From: SIG78 sp036677805
GTDB lineage: Bacteria; Verrucomicrobiota; Lentisphaeria; Victivallales; Victivallaceae
Assembly (NCBI GenBank): GCA_036677805.1
Contig: JAVBVS010000022.1
Span: forward strand, 62,001-126,000
Reading direction: 5' to 3'
DNA: 64,000 nt
Shown here: one piece after another, positions 44,447-51,440 of the stretch
Numbering within the stretch: position 1 is the first letter of the stretch
Layout of the letters: each line of letters starts with the position of its first letter
Made by a program: the position numbers and the translations under genes
Notes under the pieces: generated by a model
Told to the model about the DNA's origin: nothing
Databases searched by the model: none
The model's input: the letters and a program-made list of their open reading frames with translations, nothing else

Positions 44447-45757
44447 TCAGGCCGCGACGCGGATACGCGGATCGGCCCAGGCGCAAGCCAGGTCGGCCAG
44501 CAGATTGATTGCCACAAAGAGCAACGCATTGACCACCGTCAGCGCTTTCAGCAAAGCCAGATCGGAGTTGTTCAAAGCATCGATCGAAGCATAACCGAGA
44601 CCGGGAATGCCGAAGAAAGACTCCAGCAGCAGACTGCCGGTGAAGATGAACGGCAGCAGCGCCGACGCCCGTGCAATGATCGGAATCAACGCATTGCGCA
44701 GCAGATGACGGTTGAAGACAATGAAGGGCGAACAGCCTTTGGCCGCCGCCGTCCGCAGGTATTCGCTTTGCAGTTCATTGACGAAAACGGTACGGTAAAA
44801 GCGCACTCCGCCGCCGAGTCCCGACGCCACGCCGATGATCACCGGCAGCGCCAGACAGCGCCACGACCCCCAGCCCCAGACCGGAAACCAGTTGCAGTAA
44901 TACCCCAGAAACCACTGTCCGGCGATGATCAGCACCAGATAACTCACACTCATCCCCGCCACCGAAACGAGCAGCAGGAACCGGTCGAACCAGCTGTCCT
45001 TGACCGCCGTCGCCAGCAATGCCAGCGCAATGCCGAGAAAGAGTTCGCCCAGAAATACCGGCAGCATCACCGTAAGCGACGGTCCCACGCCGCGGCGGAT
45101 GATGTCGCCGATGGGTTCGCGGGTGGTGATGGTCCGGCCGAAGTTCAGGAACCGGATGTAGGGAAAATCCGATTGGAAAGAACACAATTCGCCCAACGTG
45201 CCCAGAAATTGACTGTTCCACGGTCGGGCCTGCCGGCGGAAAAATTCGATCCCGTCGATCCGCGCTCCTTGGCTCAAGGCGGTCAGCGTCAGCGTCTCCG
45301 GCGCCGGATTCAACTCCACTGCAATCAGGCCGTCACGTCCGGCTTCCGCCTCCTGTCCGCCGATGCGCCAGCGACCTTTGCCCTGCAAGCTCACCCGGAC
45401 GCTTTCCGGCACATCGAAACGGCGGGTGAAGCGGATATCGCCGCCGACCGGCGGCAGCATGCCGAAATCGTCGAAGGAACGTCCTTCCGGCAACGCCATA
45501 TCGGGAATGCTCCGCTCGCCGCCGGCAAATTTCACCGGCGCGAAAACTTCGCTGGCGCACCAATGGCCCCAGAAGAGCGGCAAGTCGCTTTTGAGCTCCC
45601 GTCGCAATGCTTCGATTTCCGCCGGCGCCGGATTTTTGCCGAGCACCGCGGCGGCGGGATCGCCGGCGGCCATCTGAAACATCACGAAGGTCAGGAACAT
45701 GACTCCGATCAATACCAGGACCGAATAAGCCAGTTTGCGCAGAATGAAAGACCACAT
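44447..45757 (-). CDS. Peptide-type ABC transporter permease (OppB family) with large insertion
   Basis: This 436-residue permease has the OppB/YejB layout: first helix at the N-terminus (AYSVLVLIGVMFLTFVMFQMAAGDPAAAVLG), a helical core, EAA loop LRTAAAKGCSPFIVFNRHLLRNALIPII, and a last segment FTGSLLLESFFGIPGLGYASIDALNNSDL ending with ADPRI. It carries about 130 additional residues between the first and second helices, which would lie in the periplasm. They contain a beta-rich module (RRFDVPESVRVSLQGKGRWRIGGQEAEAGRDG) like a small jelly-roll. No ATPase, binding protein or OppC is adjacent; the nearest OppC-type gene is at 15184. Confidence 0.88.
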   Translation of the reverse strand: MWSFILRKLAYSVLVLIGVMFLTFVMFQMAAGDPAAAVLGKNPAPAEIEALRRELKSDLPLFWGHWCASEVFAPVKFAGGERSIPDMALPEGRSFDDFGMLPPVGGDIRFTRRFDVPESVRVSLQGKGRWRIGGQEAEAGRDGLIAVELNPAPETLTLTALSQGARIDGIEFFRRQARPWNSQFLGTLGELCSFQSDFPYIRFLNFGRTITTREPIGDIIRRGVGPSLTVMLPVFLGELFLGIALALLATAVKDSWFDRFLLLVSVAGMSVSYLVLIIAGQWFLGYYCNWFPVWGWGSWRCLALPVIIGVASGLGGGVRFYRTVFVNELQSEYLRTAAAKGCSPFIVFNRHLLRNALIPIIARASALLPFIFTGSLLLESFFGIPGLGYASIDALNNSDLALLKALTVVNALLFVAINLLADLACAWADPRIRVAA

Positions 45758-45850
45758 GAAACGCTTGCAATTCCTTGACGACAGATTACATTAACCCCGG
45801 ACTGTTTTCGATTTCCGTGTGATAATATAATCTCGTACCGGCGAAATACC

Positions 45851-46378
45851 ATGTCAGAAAAGAAATTTTTACTGCACGTCTGCTGCGCTCCGTGCGCCGC
45901 CGGCTGCATCGATTTGCTGCGGGAGGCGGGATTCGCCGTCACGTTTTATTTTTCTAATTCCAATCTGAATAGCGCCGCGGAGTACGCCCGGCGGCTGGAT
46001 GCGGTCAGAACGCTCGCCCGGGCCGAGAATTTCCCGCTCCTGACCGACGATTACGACCATGCCGCCTGGCTGGAGCGCGCCGCTGCCCGGGCGCGCGAAC
46101 CGGAGGGTGGACTGCGCTGCCGCCAGTGCTTTGCGTTTGCGCTGGAACGCGCGGCCCGGACCGCGGCATTCTTTGATTATCCGAACTTCGCCACATCGTT
46201 GACGGTCAGCCCCCACAAAAACAGCGCCGTTATTTTTGAATTGGGGGCGGAATACGAGCGCTTCATGCCCTTGAATTTCAAGAAAAAAGACGGGTTTCTG
46301 AAAGGAATCCGCCGGGCCAGGGCATTGAATTTATACCGGCAGAATTACTGCGGCTGCGAGTTTTCGGTCAGGAGTTGA
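45851..46378 (+). CDS. queH: Epoxyqueuosine reductase QueH
   Basis: The 175-residue protein is the QueH (DUF208) form of epoxyqueuosine reductase, which completes queuosine on tRNA wobble G34 without cobalamin. The family Cys pattern is complete: HVCCAPC at residues 9-15, GLRCRQCF near 94-101, and YCGCEF near the C-terminus, which together bind an iron-sulfur cluster and a second iron. The segments FYFSNSNLNSAAEYARRLDA and FATSLTVSPHKN are also characteristic. TATAAT at 45826-45831 may be its -10 box. The end overlaps the convergent HPt gene by 11 bases. Confidence 0.93.
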   Translation: MSEKKFLLHVCCAPCAAGCIDLLREAGFAVTFYFSNSNLNSAAEYARRLDAVRTLARAENFPLLTDDYDHAAWLERAAARAREPEGGLRCRQCFAFALERAARTAAFFDYPNFATSLTVSPHKNSAVIFELGAEYERFMPLNFKKKDGFLKGIRRARALNLYRQNYCGCEFSVRS

Positions 46379-46700
46379 GCGGTACGCCAAGTGCTGCGAA
46401 AGCCTTGCGCAATTCCGCGCCGAGTTCCCGATAGGCCGTCAGATCCGCGCTGCGGGCGGCCATTTCCCAAGCCAGTGCCTGCGCCCGGAAGACCTCGGCT
46501 CCGACATTGGCCGAACAGCCCTTGAGCGTATGTGCGGCGCGGCGCATTTCGTTGTAGTCTCCTGCCTGTTCGGCTGCCCGCGCTTCGCGGAAGACGTTTT
46601 CCGCCGCGATCAGATAATCATGGTAGATATCGTTGAGCAATTCCGGATCGTCGCCAAGTATCGCTGTCATCCCGGCCCATATCTCTTCTTTGGTTATCAT
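46368..46700 (-). CDS. HPt (histidine phosphotransfer) domain protein
   Basis: This 110-residue protein consists of a single HPt four-helix bundle. The phosphoacceptor His57 is in AAHTLKGCSANVGA, the typical HTLKGxxxxxG motif, and the flanking helices (ELLNDIYHDYLIAAENVFREARAAE, AQALAWEMAARSADLTAYREL) complete the bundle. It would relay phosphate between receiver domains of a hybrid kinase and a response regulator; none are adjacent. ATG 46700 follows GGAGGT, which decides the start over a TTG further up. It has its own promoter. Confidence 0.88.
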   Translation of the reverse strand: MITKEEIWAGMTAILGDDPELLNDIYHDYLIAAENVFREARAAEQAGDYNEMRRAAHTLKGCSANVGAEVFRAQALAWEMAARSADLTAYRELGAELRKAFAALGVPLNS

Positions 46701-46754
46701 CGCACACCTCCGCACCGTCTCTTGAAATAACTCGATATCGTTGACTTGCACTAT

Positions 46755-46783
46755 ATATTAGACTGAATCAATCGGCTTGTCAA
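46755..46783 (-). promoter_or_regulatory. Promoter of the HPt gene
   Basis: On the minus strand TTGACA (46778-46783) and TAATAT (46755-46760) are 17 bases apart, about 54 bases before the start codon. Confidence 0.55.
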
Positions 46784-46813
46784 CCAAAAAAAAGCAATAT
46801 TTTACATTTTTTT

Positions 46814-47857
46814 TCAAATAATTTCAAATAAACGATAGCGGGTATTGCCCATTCCGATTTTTTCCGCGTAAGCCAGCTGTTCCCGTCCACGGAAACGCTT
46901 TCCCTGTCGCGCCGTCAAATCATAACAGGCGGCATCGATCGCCACCGGGTCGACGGCGGCGAGAATTCCGACATCCGGAACCACCCCTCGCATCGGCAGC
47001 GGTTCGCAATCGCAGCCGCGGGTAATATTGAGAGCGAAATTGAGATAAATGTTCCGCTTCCCCCGATGCGCGGCACAAGCATACTCCACCAGTTTTTCCC
47101 GGAATATCCGGCCGCCGAAAATTAAATTGCGCAGACCATCCCAGGACAGAACCGATACAGCCTTGTTCGGACAGGCGGCAAAACAGCCGCCGCAGCCCAC
47201 GCACAACGCATGGTCGATCCGCGGGACCGGCGACAAGGCGATGGCTCCGACCCGGCAACGGCCGACGCATATCCCGCAGCGCCGGCAGCGATGTTTCCGA
47301 ATCCGCGGCTTAACGCCCATATGCATGGCGAGTTTGCCGCCTTTGGCGGCGAATCCCATGCCCAGCTGTTTGATCGCGCCGCCGAATCCGGCCAGCGCAT
47401 GTCCTTTGAAATGCGACAATACGATCACCTGTTCGCAATCGCCGAACATCCGCCCGAGATAGCAATGCCGGAAATGCTTGAGGCCGACTTCCACCGCGAC
47501 TGTCTCTTCCCCTGTCGCGCCATCGGCCATCACCACCGGCAACCGGGTAAAGCCGTGCTCTCTGGCCAACGCGCAGTGCGAGTCGCGTTCGAAACGGCGT
47601 CCGCCGTATAAAACCGAAGTTTCCACAAAACAGCTTGTCCGTTCCCGTTCCGCCAGCAGATCGACGATTCCGTCATAAGCCGCCGCCGGAATGAAACTGC
47701 GGTTGCCTTTTTCTCCGAAATGGGTTTTAAGCGGCACCTGGTCCGCCAACGCAATCGCCTCGGCGGCCAGCAGATGTTCGAGCAGGCGCCGCGCCCGCGC
47801 CGCCACCTCTCCGGCCCCATCGGACATAGTCGCCGGAATGAAATACACATTGGTCAT
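46814..47857 (-). CDS. DUF362 domain protein with two 4Fe-4S ferredoxin motifs
   Basis: The 347-residue protein combines a DUF362 domain with a bacterial ferredoxin segment: CRRCGICVGRCRVGA and CVGCGGCFAACPNKAV (about residues 190-235), each suited to one 4Fe-4S cluster. DUF362 segments VPLKTHFGEKGNRSFI, VVLSHFKGHALAGFGGAIKQLGMG and VPDVGILAAVDPVAIDAACYDL are clear. The family is widespread in anaerobes and probably electron-transferring, but the reaction is unknown. No signal peptide is present. ATG 47857 has GGGAG upstream; the frame opens 52 codons earlier but without family similarity. Confidence 0.87.
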   Translation of the reverse strand: MTNVYFIPATMSDGAGEVAARARRLLEHLLAAEAIALADQVPLKTHFGEKGNRSFIPAAAYDGIVDLLAERERTSCFVETSVLYGGRRFERDSHCALAREHGFTRLPVVMADGATGEETVAVEVGLKHFRHCYLGRMFGDCEQVIVLSHFKGHALAGFGGAIKQLGMGFAAKGGKLAMHMGVKPRIRKHRCRRCGICVGRCRVGAIALSPVPRIDHALCVGCGGCFAACPNKAVSVLSWDGLRNLIFGGRIFREKLVEYACAAHRGKRNIYLNFALNITRGCDCEPLPMRGVVPDVGILAAVDPVAIDAACYDLTARQGKRFRGREQLAYAEKIGMGNTRYRLFEII

Positions 47858-48058
47858 GAAAATGCTCCCGAACGGCGGCGCCGGACTTCCGATGCCTGCC
47901 CGTCCTCCTGTTTGTCGAATCGCATACGGATATAATATAGAGTCGGGAAGCGGAATCGCCATTGAAAAAAAATAAAAACAAGGTTTTTTGTCTTGCAATT
48001 TCGGGTGCAACATATTATTTTACCGTGGAGTCAAAATGACAACCCGAAAGTTCATTGC

Positions 48059-48400
48059 ATGTCAGATCCCATCACAATCGATGCCGATACCGGCGCCGAA
48101 GCACATGATGCGACGCCGCATTGTCCGCGATGCGGCTCACGGCATGTCGCGGTCCTGCGCAAAACCTACAATCCCGGCTGCGGCTGCCTCGGGTTGCTGC
48201 TGTTCGGCTGGTGGGGGCTGCTGCTGGGACTGCTGGGGTTCGACGATGTGGAGATGATCTGCACCAAGTGCGGCGCCCGCTGGCCCGCCGGACGTCCGGA
48301 ACAGATCCAAACCGGCTGCGGCGGCTGTTTGACGCTGCTGCTGGCTGTTCTGGTACTGCTGGTTTTTCTGGGCAGCTGCAACTGCTTCGCCATTTTCTAA
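48059..48400 (+). CDS. Small zinc-ribbon membrane protein, unknown function
   Basis: The 113-residue protein has a zinc ribbon (CPRCGS and CTKCGARW) interrupted by a Gly/Leu/Trp-rich hydrophobic segment (CGCLGLLLFGWWGLLLGLLG), and a second helix at the C-terminus (CLTLLLAVLVLLVFLGSC). It has no assigned function. A TGCATG context gives a poor ribosome site, so the start is uncertain. It is 20 bases upstream of a META-domain lipoprotein gene and probably forms an operon with it. Confidence 0.6.
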   Translation: MSDPITIDADTGAEAHDATPHCPRCGSRHVAVLRKTYNPGCGCLGLLLFGWWGLLLGLLGFDDVEMICTKCGARWPAGRPEQIQTGCGGCLTLLLAVLVLLVFLGSCNCFAIF

Positions 48401-48420
48401 AGAATACCGGGAGAGACGAC

Positions 48421-48861
48421 ATGCGTATCCAAATGATCTGGTCGGCGCTGATACTGGTCGTACTGCTGTTCAGCGGCGCCGGATGCCGCACGGCGGAATC
48501 CGCCGCCACCGCGCCGTCGCCAGCGAACGTGACCTGGATTCTGTCCGCCACCCCTCTGGCGGACGCCCCTGCCCGTGCGGCCGGAATGCGCATCGTGACC
48601 ATGCAGATCACGCCGGAGGGACGCATTGCCGGATGTTCCGGCGTCAATCGTTATACCGGCCGGGTTGAAGTCGTTCCCGAGCAGCAAGTTTTTCGTCTGC
48701 CGGGACCGCCGGCGGTCACCCGTATGGCGGGGCCGGGCATGGAATTCGAAAATTACTATCTTGCCTTGCTTCAGAAGATCGATCGTTACCGGTTTGTCGG
48801 CGACCGGCTGGAATTGCTGGAAGGCGACAAACCGATTCTTGAATTTCGGCCGGCCAATTGA
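48421..48861 (+). CDS. META-domain lipoprotein (HslJ-like)
   Basis: This 146-residue lipoprotein has a signal peptide and lipobox (LLFSGAGC) and a META domain: TWILSATPL at the start, MQITPEGRIAGCSGVNRYTGRVEV as the core motif, and the C-terminal RYRFVGDRLELLEGDKPILEF. META domains occur in HslJ (heat-shock and novobiocin-linked) and secreted proteins; the function is not known. ATG 48421 follows GGGAGAGACGAC. Its downstream neighbour, an alcohol dehydrogenase, begins 29 bases after the stop. Confidence 0.8.
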   Translation: MRIQMIWSALILVVLLFSGAGCRTAESAATAPSPANVTWILSATPLADAPARAAGMRIVTMQITPEGRIAGCSGVNRYTGRVEVVPEQQVFRLPGPPAVTRMAGPGMEFENYYLALLQKIDRYRFVGDRLELLEGDKPILEFRPAN

Positions 48862-48889
48862 CCAATTCCACAACCCGAGGAGCCATAAC

Positions 48890-50110
48890 ATGTGGGACGA
48901 CACCTTTGATATTCATTCGGTCCAGAACTTGCGCGCCGCCAACCCGACCTGGTTCGGTTGCGGCGCCATTGCCAAAATTCACGACATTGCCAAAAACCTG
49001 GCCGGTCGCGGCGTCAAATCGGCGCTGATCGTCACCGGCCGCGGCGCATATCGCACTACAGGCGCCTGGGACCAGGTGGAAGCGGCATTGCGCGCCGCCG
49101 GAATCCGTTTCGTGCTGTTTGATCAGGTGACGCCCAATCCTACCGCTCCGCAGGTTGATGCGGCGGTGAAACTCGGCCGCAACGCCCAGGCGCGCGCCGT
49201 GATCGCCATCGGCGGCGGCAGCCCGATCGACGCCGGCAAGAGCGCGGCAATCCTGCTGGAGTACCCCAATGAAAACGCCGGAACGCTGTACGAATATAAG
49301 TTCACTCCGACCAAGGCGGTTCCGGTCGTGGCGATCAACCTGACCCACGGCACCGGGACGGAATGCGACCGGTTCGCGGTTGTCACCATTCCGGGCAAAG
49401 AGTATAAGCCGGCTATCGCTTACGACTGCATTTACCCGTTTTGGGCGATCGACGATCCGGCGCTGATGACCGGGCTTTCGGAAAAACAGACGCGCTATGT
49501 CAGCATTGATGCGATCAATCATGTGATCGAAGCGGCGACCAGCAAGGTGGCCAATCCCTTCAGCCTGACGCTGGCGGGCGAAACCATCCGACTGGTGGCC
49601 AAATATCTGCCGGATGCGCTGCGCGATCCGAAAGATCTGCGGGCGCGTTATTTCCTGCTTTACGCTTCGTGGAGCGCAGGCGTGGGTTTCGACAACGGCA
49701 TGCTGCATTATACTCATGCGCTGGAACATCCGCTGAGCGCGGTCAAGCCGGACCTCGCCCATGGCTTGGGCTTGGCGATGCTGCTGCCGGCGGTGGTGGA
49801 AAATATTTACGCGGCGCTGCCGGAACGGCTTTCGGGCCTGCTTGAGCCGCTGGTGTCGGGCCTGCCGCCCAAGGCTCTGGCCGCGCGCCGGGCCGCCGAA
49901 GGAGTGGAGCGTTGGCTGCACTCGGTAGGCGTAACCGAAAAACTGAGCGATGTCGGGTTCACCGCCAAAGATGTGGACAAGCTGGTGAAGCTGACCTTTG
50001 AAACGCCGTCGCTGCCGCTGCTGCTGTCGCTGGCGCCGACGATGGCCAATGAAACCGCGGTGCGCCGGATTTTCGAAACCTCACTGACTCCGCTCTGCCA
50101 AGCGGAATGA
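48890..50110 (+). CDS. Iron-containing alcohol dehydrogenase
   Basis: This 406-residue group III alcohol dehydrogenase has the Rossmann segment SALIVTGRGAYRTTGAWDQV, the NAD-binding GGGSPIDAGKSAA, and the metal-binding region AINHVIEAATSKVANPFS and HYTHALEHPLSAVKPDLAHGLGLAM with the His residues of the iron site. The usual substrate is a short alcohol/aldehyde or glycol; which one is not evident. ATG 48890 is preceded by CGAGGAG. A terminator follows directly, ending a run of three plus-strand genes. Confidence 0.93.
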   Translation: MWDDTFDIHSVQNLRAANPTWFGCGAIAKIHDIAKNLAGRGVKSALIVTGRGAYRTTGAWDQVEAALRAAGIRFVLFDQVTPNPTAPQVDAAVKLGRNAQARAVIAIGGGSPIDAGKSAAILLEYPNENAGTLYEYKFTPTKAVPVVAINLTHGTGTECDRFAVVTIPGKEYKPAIAYDCIYPFWAIDDPALMTGLSEKQTRYVSIDAINHVIEAATSKVANPFSLTLAGETIRLVAKYLPDALRDPKDLRARYFLLYASWSAGVGFDNGMLHYTHALEHPLSAVKPDLAHGLGLAMLLPAVVENIYAALPERLSGLLEPLVSGLPPKALAARRAAEGVERWLHSVGVTEKLSDVGFTAKDVDKLVKLTFETPSLPLLLSLAPTMANETAVRRIFETSLTPLCQAE

Positions 50111-50130
50111 ATCGTCTGAAATCGAGTCGC

Positions 50131-50160
50131 GTCTCCGGCTGAAAACCGGAGACTTTTTTT
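50131..50160 (+). terminator. Rho-independent terminator after the alcohol dehydrogenase
   Basis: An 8 bp stem (50131-50138 with 50146-50153) with a 7-base loop is followed by seven T residues, 21 bases after the stop codon. Confidence 0.9.
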
Positions 50161-50255
50161 ATGGAAAACTCGTGATTCCTGCTTGTTTTTCCCGGAAACG
50201 GATGCTATATTGATAAACATGCCGTCGGGAATGCGTTCCCGCGCGGCTCCCCAGC

Positions 50256-50343
50256 GGAGAGATGGTCGAGTGGTCGAAGGCGCCACATTGGAAATGTGGT
50301 GTACCGCAAGGTACCGTGGGTTCGAATCCCACTCTCTCCGCCA
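50256..50343 (+). tRNA. tRNA-Ser (anticodon GGA)
   Basis: The cloverleaf includes acceptor stem GGAGAGA/TCTCTCC, anticodon stem CCACA/TGTGG with loop TTGGAAA (anticodon GGA at 50290-50292), a long variable arm (GTACCGCAAGGTAC) as expected for serine, a T-arm GTGGG TTCGAAT CCCAC and an encoded CCA at 50341-50343. Accessory DNA begins directly 3' of it. Confidence 0.97.
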
Positions 50344-51440
50344 TTTTCATTTCCACCCCCTGATTCTACGGAAAAAGTTAATCCCTGCGTTGTTTTGCCA
50401 AAAGGCACTACTGTTGCGGCACTTACGCATTCTGAGCGGCTGTGCGTCCGGCACACTCAGAATCGCGTCAGCGCCTCTACTCCCGATGATTCCGCCGATA
50501 AATTCTGAGAATTCTGAGAAACAGCGCCCCTGGTGGAAAACTAGTTAATGCCGATTCTGAGCTCAAAACGGCTTTCTGCCGTAACGAGCGGTTCGAATCC
50601 CAACCGTTGCATTTTCAAAACAAGACTTTTTGGGTCAAATCAAGTTACGCTCGCCGAAGTTTTGAGCTCGGCAAGCATAACTTGATTTTTGGCTTATCCG
50701 CAACATAACGAGGGTTCGCATCCCGCGCCGTGCCCATTTTAAAAAGCGTCCCCCGAGCAAGTTAAGGTTGTAATTTTCTTATGATCAACAAAGATCGTGT
50801 TAACTTAAAACGCGAGAAGTGGTAGCGTTTTGAAAATGGAGTCCAAATGCAAAGCCGCTTCACACGAGATTCTGCGATTGCGGATTGAAAATGTCCGACC
50901 TGAACGATATATTAACTGTAAATATCATCCTTTTGAGAGGCGTTTTATCTTCGATTTACAGCGTCACATCCTTCTCCCGGTTATCCCGGGATTTCTTCTG
51001 TTCGGCTGGATTACAGTTTCGACTCGGAGTTCGCCTCCGCCGGAACCGCAATCGCAGTCGCCGGATTGTCGTGTCTCCACGCCGAAGAAGCCTCTGCCGC
51101 AATCGGCATTCCGGTCCGGCGGAGCTCGGCGCTTTTCCCAGATCCTTCGACGGGAACGATCCGATTCCTCCGCAAATCTTCTTCCGCCGTGCCGTTGTGA
51201 CGGCATCCCCATCATAGCCAGTCATCTCCGCAGGGAGAAAGGTCCCGGCACGGTCCGGCATGATTCAGCCCGTTTTTGGCGTTCCGCGCCGGTTCGTGCC
51301 GGTCCGTCCGTCGTCTCCTGAATCCGGGAGGCGCTCCGGTTACAGCGGATTCTGCGGATTCAGGACTTCACGGAAGATGAGGCGGATTCCGTCCGCCGCG
51401 TTTAAAAAAGCGAATGAAGTTCATCGGGAGTGTCTGCACC
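50344..51440. other. Gene-poor scar region 3' of tRNA-Ser, possible integration hotspot
   Basis: No supported gene is present in this 1.1 kb. The 13 bases of the tRNA-Ser T-arm (50319-50331) recur at 50590-50602, and a related T-arm-like sequence lies at 50713-50724. The octamer ATTCTGAG occurs at 50429, 50502, 50511 and 50554, and inverted at 50456-50463, forming a hairpin with the first copy. Frames such as 50830-51321 show no domain and Arg/Ser/Pro-rich composition typical of chance translation. No integrase gene was found. Confidence 0.5.
50638..50687. repeat. Long imperfect inverted repeat with terminator-like tail
   Basis: Arms 50638-50657 and 50668-50687 match at 18 of 20 positions around a 10-base loop. 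The plus strand continues with TTTTT (to 50690) and the minus strand with a weaker tract. It could be an orphan terminator or part of a mobile element end. Confidence 0.7.

Noticed and set aside
50590..50740. Possible further tRNA genes or integron attC sites
   Set aside because: Only T-arm-like sequences are present and no complete cloverleaf can be folded; the GTTRRRY/RYYYAAC core sites of attC were not found, and no integron integrase is visible.
50830..51321. 163-codon frame in the scar after tRNA-Ser
   Set aside because: Composition is Arg/Ser/Pro-rich and no domain is visible; probably chance.
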